Positions 18,884 through 28,723 of a stretch of 50,892 nt of DNA are shown here, piece after piece. The DNA is from a virus, in IMG/VR virus record IMGVR_UViG_3300042445_001088, positions 1-50,892 of that record; one strand, written 5' to 3'. Under the pieces are notes generated by a model that did not search any database, was not told where the DNA came from, and was given only the letters and a program-made list of their open reading frames with translations. The position numbers and the translations under genes were made by a program. Each line of letters begins with the position of its first letter. The first letter of the stretch is position 1.

Positions 18884-19324
18884 AATATCTTTCAATCAAC
18901 TTATGAAGCGAGGCTTCAAGATTGGTTTCAATTACGGAAATCCGTAACTAGTTTACCCATAGAACAACAATGTATAACCATAGATGAATGGTGGCAACAC
19001 GCTCCATTGGTTACCCATCATTTACACCCGCAAGATATAGACAATTGGCCTGATCCTTGGGAACTTTTGTCCGAAAATACTTACTGTGAGGTTGCAAGAG
19101 CATTAGGAATGTGTTATACTCTATATCTAATTGGAGTAAACGACATAGAATTAGTTTTGGCAAGAAATGATACAGCAGAAGATGTTGTGTTAGTCCTAGT
19201 TGATAACGCAAAATATATACTGAATTACTGGCCTAATACGGTCATAAGTAATAAACTAAAAGATTTTAAAGTAGTACAAAAATTAGATTTACAAACAATA
19301 ATTAAAAAAATAGGTAGAACATGA
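18881..19324 (+). CDS. Unknown protein preceding nrdA
   Basis: 147 residues, no recognised family. A Trp/His-rich stretch (residues 20-60, with DEWWQHAPLVTHHLHP and WPDPWELL) is followed by a helical part with ELVLARNDTAEDVVLVLVD. The stop overlaps the nrdA start as ATGA, so translation is probably coupled. Proteins of this sort (WPDPWELL) occur in other T4-like phages; I cannot name a function. Its start codon lies in the 3' arm of a hairpin, and no good ribosome site is visible. Confidence 0.7.
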   Translation: MNIFQSTYEARLQDWFQLRKSVTSLPIEQQCITIDEWWQHAPLVTHHLHPQDIDNWPDPWELLSENTYCEVARALGMCYTLYLIGVNDIELVLARNDTAEDVVLVLVDNAKYILNYWPNTVISNKLKDFKVVQKLDLQTIIKKIGRT

Positions 19325-21639
19325 AGATAAACGTTATCAAACGCTCTGGTAGTAAAGAGCCACTAGATTTAGAAAAATGGCAAGCACAAGTAGCAAAAGT
19401 ATGTAAAGGGATAGCAGACGTTAGCCCATCAATGATAGAAATAAAATCACAACTTCATTTTTATGATGGTATAACCACCCATCAGATTGATGAAATAACA
19501 TTACGTGCTATTGTAGATTTAATCGATGTAGAACAAAATCCAGATGTAGGTCACACTAACTATCAATATGTTGCAGGTAAGCAACGATTGAGTATGTTAA
19601 GAAAAGATGTATATGGAAGTTACACAGTACCGCACTTGTATGAAATCGTTAAAAAAAATGTAGCTACAGGATTGTATACTAGTGAATTACTAGATTGGTA
19701 TACGATAGAAGATTGGAACAAGATGAATGATATGTTAGATCATTCTAAGGATGAACAATATAGTTATGCCGCCATTGAACAACTGATTGAAAAGTATCTA
19801 GTAAAGAATCGTTCAACAAAAGAAATCTATGAAACACCTCAAATTAGATATATGGTTGCAGCCGCCACTGTATTTCATAAAGAAGAACCTAATAATGCCC
19901 GTATGCGTTATATCAAAGAATATTATAACGCAGCCAGTGATGGGTTGTTCACTCTTGCTACTCCTGTTCTCGCTGGTCTTGGGACTCCTACTAAACAGTT
20001 TAGTAGTTGCGTACTTATCAGGAGTGACGATGATTTGGACAGTATATTTGCTTCAGGTGAAATGATGGCTAAATATGCTAGTAAACGTGCTGGCATTGGC
20101 TTAGAGATTGGCAGACTACGACCATTAGGTAGTCCTATTCGTGGTGGTGAAATTATGCACACCGGCATGATACCATTCTTAAAGAAATGGTTTGGCGATT
20201 TACGTAGTTGCAGTCAAGGAGGTATTCGTAATGCAAGTGCTACTGTTTTTTATCCTATTTGGCATCATCAGTTTGATGATCTTATTGTTCTTAAGAACAA
20301 CCAAGGAACCGAAGAAACCCGAGTCCGTCATATGGATTATGGGGTTGTGCTTAGTGCTTTCTTCTGGAGACGATTTAAAAACAAAGAACAAATAACATTC
20401 TTTGATCCTAACGAAGTTCCTGATTTATACCAAGCATTCTATAGTAATACAGAATTGTTTGAAGAACTCTATGTAAAATACGAAAAGCAATCAGGCTTAC
20501 GTAAGAAAACAATGAGTGCTGAAGAAGTATTCAAGTCAGGTATATTGAAAGAGCGCACTGATACAGGACGTATCTATCTAGTGTTCATTGACAATGTAAT
20601 GAATCAAGGTCCATTTGACCCTGAGTATCATACAATTTACCAGAGTAACTTATGCTGTGAGATTCTTCTTCCTACTAAATCTTTTAAACGTCTTGATGAT
20701 CCTGACGGTCGTATTGCTTTATGTACGCTCGGAAGTATTAACTGGGGTGCATTCCGCAATCCTGAAGATATGCGCCGCGCTTGTAGGATTCTACATCGTA
20801 GCCTTAATAATATATTGGACTATCAAGACTTTTTGAGTATCCAATCTAAATTAAGTAACGATGAGATTCGTCCACTGGGTATTGGTGTAACTAACTTAGC
20901 ATACTGGCACGCCAAAAGAAACTTCAAATACGGTGAGAAGGATGCTTTAACTGAACTTAAGTCTTGGATGGAACATTTGTCATTTTATTTGACAGAGGCT
21001 AGCGTAGAACTTGCTAAAGAACGTGGTAAGTGTGAGGGTAGTGATAAGACTCGCTATGGACAAGGTGTATTTCCTTGGGAACTACGTGCCAATGGTGTTA
21101 ACGAATTAACAAACTTTGCTCCTGAATTAGATTGGGAAACACTACGTACACAAATGAAAGAGTACGGTGTCCGTAATGCTACGCAAATGGCTGTTGCTCC
21201 TGTAGAATCTAGTTCAGTAGTTATTAATAGTACAAATGGTATTGAAATGCCAATGAGTTTAATCTCAGTTAAAGAAAGCAAAGCAGGATCGTTTGTACAA
21301 GTTGTACCTGAATATCATAAGTTAAAACACAAATATCAAATGATGTGGGAACAGAAAGATTGTGACGGGTACTTAAAGACAGCGGCAGTGATTGCGGCTT
21401 ATGTTGACCAATCTATATCAACTAACACATTCTATAATCCCGCACATTTCCCCGACCGTAAAGTCCCAACAACATTGATTGCTAAGAACTTGATGCAGTC
21501 GCACTATTGGGGACTAAAGACATTCTACTACAGCTTGATTAACAAAGCAGGTAGTAAGAGCCAAGATGAAACTGTATTAGATTTGCCAAGTGGCTTTAAT
21601 GATATGGATGAAGAAGATTGCGAAGCTTGTAAGCTTTAA
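19321..21639 (+). CDS. nrdA: Ribonucleoside-diphosphate reductase, large subunit
   Basis: 772 residues, a full-length class I alpha subunit. It reduces ribonucleoside diphosphates to deoxy forms, feeding phage DNA synthesis. The N-terminal ATP-cone is visible (VIKRSGSKEPLDLEKWQ). Catalytic-site landmarks are FSSCVLIRSDD (first redox Cys), NLCCEILLPT (the thiyl-radical Cys region), GGEIMHTGMIPFLKKW and a C-terminal CEACKL redox pair that is re-reduced by glutaredoxin or thioredoxin. The gene overlaps the preceding ORF by four bases and nrdB starts nine bases after it. No intein or intron interrupts it. Confidence 0.96.
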   Translation: MKINVIKRSGSKEPLDLEKWQAQVAKVCKGIADVSPSMIEIKSQLHFYDGITTHQIDEITLRAIVDLIDVEQNPDVGHTNYQYVAGKQRLSMLRKDVYGSYTVPHLYEIVKKNVATGLYTSELLDWYTIEDWNKMNDMLDHSKDEQYSYAAIEQLIEKYLVKNRSTKEIYETPQIRYMVAAATVFHKEEPNNARMRYIKEYYNAASDGLFTLATPVLAGLGTPTKQFSSCVLIRSDDDLDSIFASGEMMAKYASKRAGIGLEIGRLRPLGSPIRGGEIMHTGMIPFLKKWFGDLRSCSQGGIRNASATVFYPIWHHQFDDLIVLKNNQGTEETRVRHMDYGVVLSAFFWRRFKNKEQITFFDPNEVPDLYQAFYSNTELFEELYVKYEKQSGLRKKTMSAEEVFKSGILKERTDTGRIYLVFIDNVMNQGPFDPEYHTIYQSNLCCEILLPTKSFKRLDDPDGRIALCTLGSINWGAFRNPEDMRRACRILHRSLNNILDYQDFLSIQSKLSNDEIRPLGIGVTNLAYWHAKRNFKYGEKDALTELKSWMEHLSFYLTEASVELAKERGKCEGSDKTRYGQGVFPWELRANGVNELTNFAPELDWETLRTQMKEYGVRNATQMAVAPVESSSVVINSTNGIEMPMSLISVKESKAGSFVQVVPEYHKLKHKYQMMWEQKDCDGYLKTAAVIAAYVDQSISTNTFYNPAHFPDRKVPTTLIAKNLMQSHYWGLKTFYYSLINKAGSKSQDETVLDLPSGFNDMDEEDCEACKL

Positions 21640-21648
21640 GGAAAAACA

Positions 21649-22749
21649 ATGTCAAAACAACAATACAACCTACACACTAAGACAGATTATTTGAATAGAA
21701 AAATGTTTTTGGACCCGGAAGGTCCCGTAACCATTCAAAGATTTGAAGAAGTAAAATATAAAAAGATTGCAGACTTTGAAACAACAGCACGTGGTTTCTT
21801 CTGGGTACCAGAAGAAGTTAGTCTTACCAAAGATGCTAGTGATTTTAAAGAAGCAAGTGATGCAGTCAAGCATATCTTTACCAGTAACCTATTGCGTCAA
21901 ACTGCATTAGATAGCTTGCAAGGTCGTGCACCTAGTCAAGTGTTCACTCCAGTAGTATCATTACCTGAACTAGAAGCGTTAATTTATAACTGGAGTTTCT
22001 TTGAAACTAACATTCATAGTCGCAGTTACAGTCACATCATTCGTAACATTTACAATGTACCTAAAGATGTATTTAATACTATCCATGATACAAAAGAAAT
22101 TGTAGATATGGCAAGTAGTGTTGGTCGCTATTATGATGAACTGCACAAAGTTAATTGTCGCAAAGAGTTAGGTCAAGATGTGAACGAAAAAGAACACATC
22201 AAAGCAATTTATATGGCATTACACGCCAGTTACGCATTGGAAGCATTCCGCTTTATGGTATCATTCGCTACATCGTTGGCAATGGTTGAGAACAAAATCT
22301 TTATTGGTAATGGCAATATTATCAGTTTAATTCTCCAAGATGAACTTCTCCATAAAGGCTGGACTGCCTACCTTATTAACCAAGTAGTTAAAGAAGATAG
22401 TCGTTTTGCACAAGTTAAGTCAGAGTGTGAAGCAGAAGTCTATCAACTCTATTTGGATGTTATACGTGAAGAAAAAGAGTGGGCAGAGTATTTGTTTAAG
22501 ATGGGTCCAGTCATTGGTTTGAATGCAACTGTGTTGAAAGACTTTGTTGATTACACGGCGGTATCTGCATTAAAAGAAATTGGTATTAGATATAACAGTC
22601 CCGCACCTAAAACAACACCTATTCCTTGGTTCAACAAACACGTTGATACAAGTAAAAAACAAACAGCATTACAAGAAAATGAATCAACTAACTATGTAAT
22701 CGGTGTAATGACTGATAGTATTGAATATGATGAACTTCCCAATATTTAA
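21649..22749 (+). CDS. nrdB: Ribonucleoside-diphosphate reductase, small subunit
   Basis: 366 residues, class I beta subunit that houses the diiron centre and the tyrosyl radical. Metal-ligand and radical region: FFETNIHSRSY near residue 120, followed by SHIIRNIY; the Tyr at the end of HSRSY aligns with E. coli Tyr122. The spacing from Glu to His is one residue longer than the usual ExxH (ETNIH against ETIH). Second ligand pair near DELLHKGW (about residue 230). AAGGA precedes the ATG. The next gene begins inside its 3' end. Confidence 0.95.
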   Translation: MSKQQYNLHTKTDYLNRKMFLDPEGPVTIQRFEEVKYKKIADFETTARGFFWVPEEVSLTKDASDFKEASDAVKHIFTSNLLRQTALDSLQGRAPSQVFTPVVSLPELEALIYNWSFFETNIHSRSYSHIIRNIYNVPKDVFNTIHDTKEIVDMASSVGRYYDELHKVNCRKELGQDVNEKEHIKAIYMALHASYALEAFRFMVSFATSLAMVENKIFIGNGNIISLILQDELLHKGWTAYLINQVVKEDSRFAQVKSECEAEVYQLYLDVIREEKEWAEYLFKMGPVIGLNATVLKDFVDYTAVSALKEIGIRYNSPAPKTTPIPWFNKHVDTSKKQTALQENESTNYVIGVMTDSIEYDELPNI

Positions 22750-23440
22750 TGTGCATCAGTTCCCTGAGTGGGCAGAAACTATTTCTAAAGAAATTGAAAC
22801 TGCTAAACAACTTGATCCAGATTGGCATTATGCTAATAATTGGCGTGTAGATAAAAATGGGGTTAGAACAACAGACCCATCTAATACAACAAAGGGTGTA
22901 TTTGACGATGTTAGATTACATTTTGTTAATAGAAATTTTAACATTTTATATGAAGAAAGTACAATACACTTAGCATTGAATGGTTATGAATATAATCCGT
23001 TGTTTACAAAGTCACTAGAATTATTTGAAATAGCTAGAGAATTTAATAAAGAAACAGGCCCATTTGGTAGAATGATAGTATGGGATTGTCCTCCTAGAAG
23101 TAAAATTTCAGCACACGTGGATACTTTACCTTACCAGACAAATGTAACTAGATATATATTTACAGCATCTAAACAAAGCTCCCCTGATATATCAGTTGTA
23201 ATAAACAACAATGAGATATCATTAAATTCGGGTATGATGTTTGCCTTTCACGCAGAAGATTTACATGAGTTTACAAATCATAGTAACGATCACTGGTATT
23301 TTTTAGGAATAGATTATTGGATTCCTGAAAAGCTCCAATTAGGCATGGATAAGTATAACATCACACAAGATACAATTATTGAATACGACACTACAGTAGA
23401 ACATACTGCACCAAAATCCAAATATTGGACAAGACATTAA
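22727..23440 (+). CDS. 2-oxoglutarate/Asp-Asn hydroxylase-like protein (1)
   Basis: 237 residues. The pattern KISAHVDTLPYQTNVTRYIF gives an HxD pair followed by the Arg/Tyr strand typical of cupin-fold 2OG-Fe(II) hydroxylases of the aspartyl/asparaginyl type, and a distal His is found in EDLHEFTNHS near residue 180. Substrate unknown. Two adjacent ATG codons (22727, 22730) are possible starts; both lie inside nrdB, overlapping by about 20 bases, so translation is coupled to nrdB. Glutaredoxin follows. One of six such genes in the window. Confidence 0.7.
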   Translation: MMNFPIFNVHQFPEWAETISKEIETAKQLDPDWHYANNWRVDKNGVRTTDPSNTTKGVFDDVRLHFVNRNFNILYEESTIHLALNGYEYNPLFTKSLELFEIAREFNKETGPFGRMIVWDCPPRSKISAHVDTLPYQTNVTRYIFTASKQSSPDISVVINNNEISLNSGMMFAFHAEDLHEFTNHSNDHWYFLGIDYWIPEKLQLGMDKYNITQDTIIEYDTTVEHTAPKSKYWTRH

Positions 23441-23454
23441 AAAAGGAAAATAAA

Positions 23455-23685
23455 ATGACAGCAATCGTATGGAGTAAGTATCATTGTCCCTATTGCGACC
23501 AAGCAAAGGCACTATTAAAAAGTAAAGGTATACATTTTGAAGAACGTAAGATCGGAGATGGATATACTAAAGAAGAATTGCTTGAAGCAATCCCGTCAGC
23601 AAGAACAGTACCACAGATCATTTTAGATGGCGTACTAATCGGTGGTTTCACTGAACTCAAACAAAAATTAACAGAAAGTAATTAA
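23455..23685 (+). CDS. grxC: Glutaredoxin
   Basis: 76 residues, the usual size of phage and bacterial glutaredoxin. The CPYC redox site is at residues 11-14, with TVPQIILDG (cis-Pro strand) and GGFTEL (glutathione-binding) later. It most likely reduces the NrdA C-terminal cysteines. The ATG at 23455 follows AAGGA by seven bases. Its stop overlaps the next start (TAATG). Confidence 0.94.
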   Translation: MTAIVWSKYHCPYCDQAKALLKSKGIHFEERKIGDGYTKEELLEAIPSARTVPQIILDGVLIGGFTELKQKLTESN

Positions 23686-23990
23686 TGCAAATAGCAATAC
23701 AACCAAACACAGTATACACATTTAAACTCAACTCGGGTGAAGAACTGATAGCAAAAGTGATTCAAGCAGGTAGTGAGTTCATTCAAATTGAAGAACCAGT
23801 CTCTATTGCACCCACACAGCAGGGTATGCAAATGATTCCTAGCGTATTTACTGCAAATCCGAAGGCTGAATTCAAGCTAAATACTAGTAGCGTTGCCATT
23901 TATGCAGAGACTGACGATAGTGTCAGAATGAAGTATTTAGAAGCAACAACTGGTATCAAAGTACCAGATAAGAAAATTGTATTAGGATAA
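23685..23990 (+). CDS. Sm-like fold phage protein, unknown
   Basis: 101 residues. It begins like an LSm-type beta barrel (TFKLNSGEELIAKVIQAGSEFIQIEEP), a pattern seen in small phage proteins of T4-like marine phages that take the Sm-like domain name. The remainder has an AEFKLNTSSVAIYAETDD segment and a short basic C-terminus. Could bind RNA or be a virion accessory; the sequence does not decide. Start overlaps the glutaredoxin stop. Confidence 0.65.
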   Translation: MQIAIQPNTVYTFKLNSGEELIAKVIQAGSEFIQIEEPVSIAPTQQGMQMIPSVFTANPKAEFKLNTSSVAIYAETDDSVRMKYLEATTGIKVPDKKIVLG

Positions 23991-23993
23991 TTA

Positions 23994-24266
23994 ATGCCAC
24001 AAATAAGTAGGATAGGGGATACAAACGAAATGAAAGGTGCTATTATTAATGGCGCCAGTACTGTGTTTGCCAATGGAATATTAGTTGGACAACAAGGTAG
24101 CAAACTCACTCCCCACGCACCATTCAAGGGTCCACATAAAAGTGCGATTGTAACAAATGGTAGTCCTACTGTGTTTGCTGATGGCATAGCTGTTGCTAGA
24201 GTTGGTTCAGGTAACAGTTGTGGCCATCATATGATACAAGGTAGCCCGGATGTATTTGTTCCATGA
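23994..24266 (+). CDS. PAAR-motif spike tip protein
   Basis: 90 residues with the PAAR-repeat pattern (TVFANGILVGQQGSKLTPHAPFKGPH, then TVFADGIAVARVGSGNSCGHHMIQG). The His and Cys residues would bind a metal at the sharp tip of the cell-puncturing device, corresponding to T4 gp5.4. Its last bases overlap the next gene (ATGA), which suggests that the following protein is part of the same baseplate complex. Confidence 0.9.
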   Translation: MPQISRIGDTNEMKGAIINGASTVFANGILVGQQGSKLTPHAPFKGPHKSAIVTNGSPTVFADGIAVARVGSGNSCGHHMIQGSPDVFVP

Positions 24267-25882
24267 GTGATACAGGAAAACAAAGTCCACTAGGAGTTAA
24301 TAGTCTTAACTCATTGTTAGTAGCACAAGGATTGCAAATCAATCCTACCTTTGTTTCATATGCAGGTAGTAGCACAAGCTTTCCGTCATATTCTTTTGGA
24401 TCAGTATGTCAAAATACTGTGTTACGTGTTATTACATATGCTATCAATGAAGCTTATAAAGGGCACGAAGATATAGGCCCTGTACCACCTAATGACGGCT
24501 GGCCCGATCAGACAACCTATAACAACCTAATAAGTATCGGTGGTGGTACTACCACAGTCAACATTACCAGTATTACATCAGGTGTTATACCAGATACAGA
24601 TACAATTTACTTTGAGGTAATATACAGTAGTGGTCCGCAACTTGCACCTGGTACTTATATTTTAATTGAAGGTTCAAATATTTCAAGTCTTGACCCCGGA
24701 GTACCTGCAGGATTCTATAATGGAAACTGGGAGATAGCCACTGTAAACGGATTGTCCTTTAGAGTATACATAACTGCTAACTACGGCAATGCTACAACTC
24801 CTGGTTATTTTAGAATTGATAACCAAGTACCTGGATTAGGTAATGCTAAATCATTTTTATATACTTGGGAACAAAAGATCGGACAATACGGAATAGGAAC
24901 ATTTGCATTGGGTGATTTAAAAGGCTGGGGCGGTTCATATTATAAAAACAATCGTCCTTTACCAGTTACATCTAGTGTCACTACAGCCAACCCAGCAACA
25001 CAATGGGCATATATAAGACTTATGCCATTACAAGCTTGGATGGAGTTTAATTACAATAGTACATTAGGAACAGGATCAGTTAACAATCCAGCAGGCTATA
25101 GAGATTTTTTACAATCTTGGATGAACTGTTATAGTTATGCAGAATATTCTAACAATGCAATACTTTCAGTTGATAATAGTAAAACATTCTTAGATGGCAC
25201 TTATAGTAATATGAATGATTTAATTACAGCAGATATAACTGGTGTAAGTCTATCTACAAACATATTTGGACAAGATTTAATTAAAACAGGTAAAGCAATT
25301 GATTTAAGTAAAATTTCTACATTTGGATTACCATCTAATCTATTACTGACAATGGTAAAAAATAATGCACTTACAAAAAATGTAAGTTTAGCATTATTAG
25401 CATCTGGGATTCAGCAAGATGAGTTAGGTCAACTGTTAGGTAACTTAAGTCCTGCAACAACAGAACAAGAACGTAAAATATACGGGGCATTTAATCTTAT
25501 TGTGGGTGATGGTCTTGCAGAAGTATTAATCCCATTAAACTGTAAGACAGCAGGGTTAGATTCGCTTGCTGATTTATTGAATCCTAAAAAGTTATTCCCT
25601 AATAGCTATCAATCATTAACCGTTCCAGTGTACAATACGACACAATCTGTAACTAATAGTAAGACATACTATCCTATCTATAGCGGTGGTGGTGTGAATG
25701 GTAATTTAAATAGCCCACAAGTATCAAATCAGATTGGTACACAGACACCAACTGGTGCTCCTCAAATTTCAGAAAACTTAAATCAAACTACTCCTGTTAC
25801 TAATGAACCAGCTCTTACAACTACAACCAGTACTGGTAACGGTGGCAAAGTATATGATACATTTGACAATGCGGTAAGATAA
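24263..25882 (+). CDS. Probable baseplate/virion protein after PAAR
   Basis: 539 residues, no family recognised. It contains aromatic and Gly/Asn-rich N-terminal segments (SFGSVCQNTVLRVITYAINEAYKG), a beta-rich middle (about 90-200) and a helical C-terminal half with LTKNVSLALLASGIQQDELGQLLG, ending in a Thr/Ser/Asn-rich low-complexity tail. The tight coupling to the PAAR gene and the size suggest a baseplate or tail-tip protein. It is separated from the next gene by one base. Confidence 0.6.
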   Translation: MSDTGKQSPLGVNSLNSLLVAQGLQINPTFVSYAGSSTSFPSYSFGSVCQNTVLRVITYAINEAYKGHEDIGPVPPNDGWPDQTTYNNLISIGGGTTTVNITSITSGVIPDTDTIYFEVIYSSGPQLAPGTYILIEGSNISSLDPGVPAGFYNGNWEIATVNGLSFRVYITANYGNATTPGYFRIDNQVPGLGNAKSFLYTWEQKIGQYGIGTFALGDLKGWGGSYYKNNRPLPVTSSVTTANPATQWAYIRLMPLQAWMEFNYNSTLGTGSVNNPAGYRDFLQSWMNCYSYAEYSNNAILSVDNSKTFLDGTYSNMNDLITADITGVSLSTNIFGQDLIKTGKAIDLSKISTFGLPSNLLLTMVKNNALTKNVSLALLASGIQQDELGQLLGNLSPATTEQERKIYGAFNLIVGDGLAEVLIPLNCKTAGLDSLADLLNPKKLFPNSYQSLTVPVYNTTQSVTNSKTYYPIYSGGGVNGNLNSPQVSNQIGTQTPTGAPQISENLNQTTPVTNEPALTTTTSTGNGGKVYDTFDNAVR

Positions 25883-25883
25883 T

Positions 25884-27626
25884 ATGGCAGAAACAATAAT
25901 ACAACAATTTCCTGTAGGGTTTGGATCATATTTAGCTGGTATATTACCACCTGACGTAGCAACTGCGGCTGGTGCGTTTGGTGTATCAGTTGGTCAAATT
26001 AAAAACATTACTACTGTTCCAGTAGAAAAGTTTGCACAAGTATGTATGAACTTAGAAACTATTAAAGGACTAAATGTTAATGGAACACAAGTACCTACAA
26101 ATTTAAATCTACGCAATGCGGCTCGCCCGTTGATTGCACTAGGTAGTGGCCCACAACAATCATATACGATGAGTGATTTCTTTGGTTGTATGAGTGGTTT
26201 GCCTTATAATGGTCCATTGATAAACATTTACAATAAGTTAAATGAAGTGGCTACTACGAAGTTGTTTAACATATACCACGAGACTTATCTTGCAGTAACA
26301 TACCAACGTGCAAGAATGAGCATTACCCAGTCAGTATATAACGTATTGATTCAACCGTATATTGCCCCTGACCCGTCAGCAATTCCTCCAATTGCAGGAC
26401 AACCTAGAATCGATGATTGGTATTACACAATAAGTTTTGCGGTAGACGTTAAAGGTGGAGGTTATGGTAGAGGAACTGCACCCCCACCGTTAATTGTTAT
26501 ACAACCAAATAACGTAGGTGCAAGTGCAACTTGTACTATAGGCACAAACGATAATGATATACCGGGAGATTTTGGTAGAGTTAATGGTTTAAGTGCAAAT
26601 TTTGGTACCCCCTACAATTATGACCAAACATCGGTAATGCAAGTTGGACCACCGGCAGCACCTACTCCACCAGAAGAAATAATTTATATTGAATTACCCC
26701 CGCCTGACGATTTACCAGTTCAACCAAATGGTAATTTCTCTACAGCAGGAACTAACGTGTCATTGGGATATGGTAAAGGCACTGCAGGAACCGTTATAAC
26801 AGGTCCTGCACAGTGGCCGGGTATGAACACCCCTATACAATTATATGTTGACCAAGCAAACGATGAAGTTGATGTTATCTTATTAGCAAAGCCAACACAG
26901 TGTAAAAGTCTTAATGACTCTTGGAATGATACTGGATACCAACTAAACATTGAACAACGTGCAAGAGTTAGTGCATTAAGACCACCACTAGATGATGTAA
27001 GAGAAGATTTCTTATCATTGTTCCCCACAGCACAATATACGTTTACTGATTCTATTCCGTTGTATGCTAAAAACATTATGCCACATATGTATACGCAAAC
27101 ATTAGAAGCAATATGTAATTTAAACACACCGGGTGGTCAAAGTATTGTTGCTATGATGCGTGAGAGTCGTAATCAAAACAGATTGACGGAGATGGGTGTA
27201 ACACTAGATAACAATATCAAAGATACATTAACTAATCTGCAAGAATCTATACTTGCAGGTACTCCTGTTGTAGTAGGTGGACAAACAGTACCAACAGGAA
27301 CTATTCCAATCGCTACATATGATGCTACTACAAATGATTCAATCATAGTTAACCCAGATTATTCTACAAACAATCCGGCAGATGTTGGAACTACCGGATC
27401 TAACACAACCAGTTCTAATAATTCTACTAGTTCAACAATTGAAGTAGTAGATTATGGAACTTCAACTACGCCAGGTTCATTTAGCGGTTCTGAATATGCA
27501 AATATTACACCGCCTAATTTGAATATCTATAACATATCAAATACTCTTTTATCATCAACATACACCATAGCAGAAGCAATTGACGATGTAATTCGTTGTA
27601 ATTGTGACTGCTGGGATTTAATCTAA
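25884..27626 (+). CDS. Probable baseplate/virion protein
   Basis: 580 residues. The N-terminus (MAETIIQQFPVGFGSYLAGILPPD) and the PLIALGSGPQQSYTMSDFFGCMSGLPYNGP segment recur in proteins next to PAAR genes in uncultured T4-like phages, as far as I recognise. A Pro-rich insert (about 240-290) and a long Thr/Ser/Asn tail (480-540) are low-complexity. The end has CNCDCWDLI, an unusual Cys-rich C-terminus that could bind metal. Role inferred only from position. Confidence 0.6.
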   Translation: MAETIIQQFPVGFGSYLAGILPPDVATAAGAFGVSVGQIKNITTVPVEKFAQVCMNLETIKGLNVNGTQVPTNLNLRNAARPLIALGSGPQQSYTMSDFFGCMSGLPYNGPLINIYNKLNEVATTKLFNIYHETYLAVTYQRARMSITQSVYNVLIQPYIAPDPSAIPPIAGQPRIDDWYYTISFAVDVKGGGYGRGTAPPPLIVIQPNNVGASATCTIGTNDNDIPGDFGRVNGLSANFGTPYNYDQTSVMQVGPPAAPTPPEEIIYIELPPPDDLPVQPNGNFSTAGTNVSLGYGKGTAGTVITGPAQWPGMNTPIQLYVDQANDEVDVILLAKPTQCKSLNDSWNDTGYQLNIEQRARVSALRPPLDDVREDFLSLFPTAQYTFTDSIPLYAKNIMPHMYTQTLEAICNLNTPGGQSIVAMMRESRNQNRLTEMGVTLDNNIKDTLTNLQESILAGTPVVVGGQTVPTGTIPIATYDATTNDSIIVNPDYSTNNPADVGTTGSNTTSSNNSTSSTIEVVDYGTSTTPGSFSGSEYANITPPNLNIYNISNTLLSSTYTIAEAIDDVIRCNCDCWDLI

Positions 27627-27637
27627 AAGGATAAATT

Positions 27638-28237
27638 ATGAAATTAAATTTTCTTAAATCTATTACTGCCTTCATTATAATTACAGGTGTATATGTTACT
27701 GCTGATACTATAGACCTGTTTACTGCACAAGAAGAACCGGAAGAAGTTATTGTAGCTAAGGTAGTAGACCCTAAACAACTTGCGTGTATGGCAAAGAATA
27801 TATTCTATGAAGCAGGAGGTGAATCTATACTAGGTCAAGCCGCCGTAGCTAGAGTAGTAATAAATCGTGTTAATCACGGTTTTGCTAAAACTCCTTGTGC
27901 AGTTGTATATCAATCACATATGGTAGAAAAAATAATAGACGATGAGGCTGTTATAGTAAGATTATGTCAATTTAGTTGGGTTTGTGAAGGTAAGGGAGAA
28001 CTAAACACTAACAGTCAAAGATATAAACAAGCACATCAGGTAGCGTATGAAGTTATGGCTAATGATGCTTATAATGATGTTCTACCTAGTTCAGCGTTAT
28101 TCTTTCATAATCTAACAGTTGATCCATTGTGGCCTTATAAACAAGTAGCAAAGATTGGCAATCATATCTTTTATAGTAAACACAAGAAGCAAACTAATAC
28201 CCAAAAGACTATCACTAAATCAGATAATGATATATAA
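27638..28237 (+). CDS. SleB-type cell-wall hydrolase
   Basis: 199 residues. The N-terminus has a hydrophobic stretch (residues 4-24) that would act as a signal anchor or signal peptide. The catalytic part begins with LACMAKNIFYEAGGESILGQAAVARVVINRV, the hallmark of the Hydrolase_2 (SleB/CwlJ) family, with the probable catalytic Glu in YEAGGE, and continues with CQFSW. These lytic transglycosylase-like or amidase-like enzymes cut peptidoglycan. It is either the endolysin or a virion-associated lysin. AAAGGATAAATT gives the ribosome site. The C-terminus is basic and repetitive. Confidence 0.88.
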   Translation: MKLNFLKSITAFIIITGVYVTADTIDLFTAQEEPEEVIVAKVVDPKQLACMAKNIFYEAGGESILGQAAVARVVINRVNHGFAKTPCAVVYQSHMVEKIIDDEAVIVRLCQFSWVCEGKGELNTNSQRYKQAHQVAYEVMANDAYNDVLPSSALFFHNLTVDPLWPYKQVAKIGNHIFYSKHKKQTNTQKTITKSDNDI

Positions 28238-28243
28238 TAACTA

Positions 28244-28723
28244 ATGAGTGATAAACCAAATTCAGCGAACGGTGTTAGTAGTTATGATTCTACTAGCAGT
28301 GGGTCGCTAATACATTTCTTCAATCGTAATGTAACACCATATGCGACAGAAAGTAGTGGACCCAAGTTTGATTTAGTCCCTGTTGAAAAGCATAAAGACA
28401 TTATGCTTAATGTTGCAAGATTGCACGCCAAGCAAGAATATGATAGAATCATGGAACTAGTTACTGTGTTACAGAAACAAGCAGAACAGATTAAGCATAG
28501 ACTTGACTTAACCGATATGGTACACGCCGCTAAATATGATTTTCAATTATCGAATGGTAACATATATTGGTTATTGTTTGATACACGAAAACAATTTACT
28601 AGGTTGAGTATCAATGGTCCCGATGATTGGTCTGCTGGTAAGCCAGTTGATTATGAATACATTTGCAAAGTTAAATGGTTAGGCGATCACACTTGGATAG
28701 AGGTAGAAGATGATAAACAGTAG
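28244..28723 (+). CDS. DUF2452-like conserved protein
   Basis: 159 residues. The pattern PKFDLVPVEKHKDIMLNVARLHAKQEYDRI, then a coiled-coil-like stretch ending in LDLTDMVHAAKYDFQLSNGNIYWLL, fits the DUF2452 family of uncharacterised proteins (His-Ala-x-Tyr-x-Phe, then Gly-x-Tyr). The following gene overlaps it by 14 bases. No enzymatic motif is seen. Confidence 0.65.
   Translation: MSDKPNSANGVSSYDSTSSGSLIHFFNRNVTPYATESSGPKFDLVPVEKHKDIMLNVARLHAKQEYDRIMELVTVLQKQAEQIKHRLDLTDMVHAAKYDFQLSNGNIYWLLFDTRKQFTRLSINGPDDWSAGKPVDYEYICKVKWLGDHTWIEVEDDKQ

Noticed and set aside
23425-23454. N-terminal extension of glutaredoxin
   Set aside because: The AAGGA ribosome site is just before the ATG at 23455 and the extension overlaps the previous gene; the core begins with the typical strand before CPYC.
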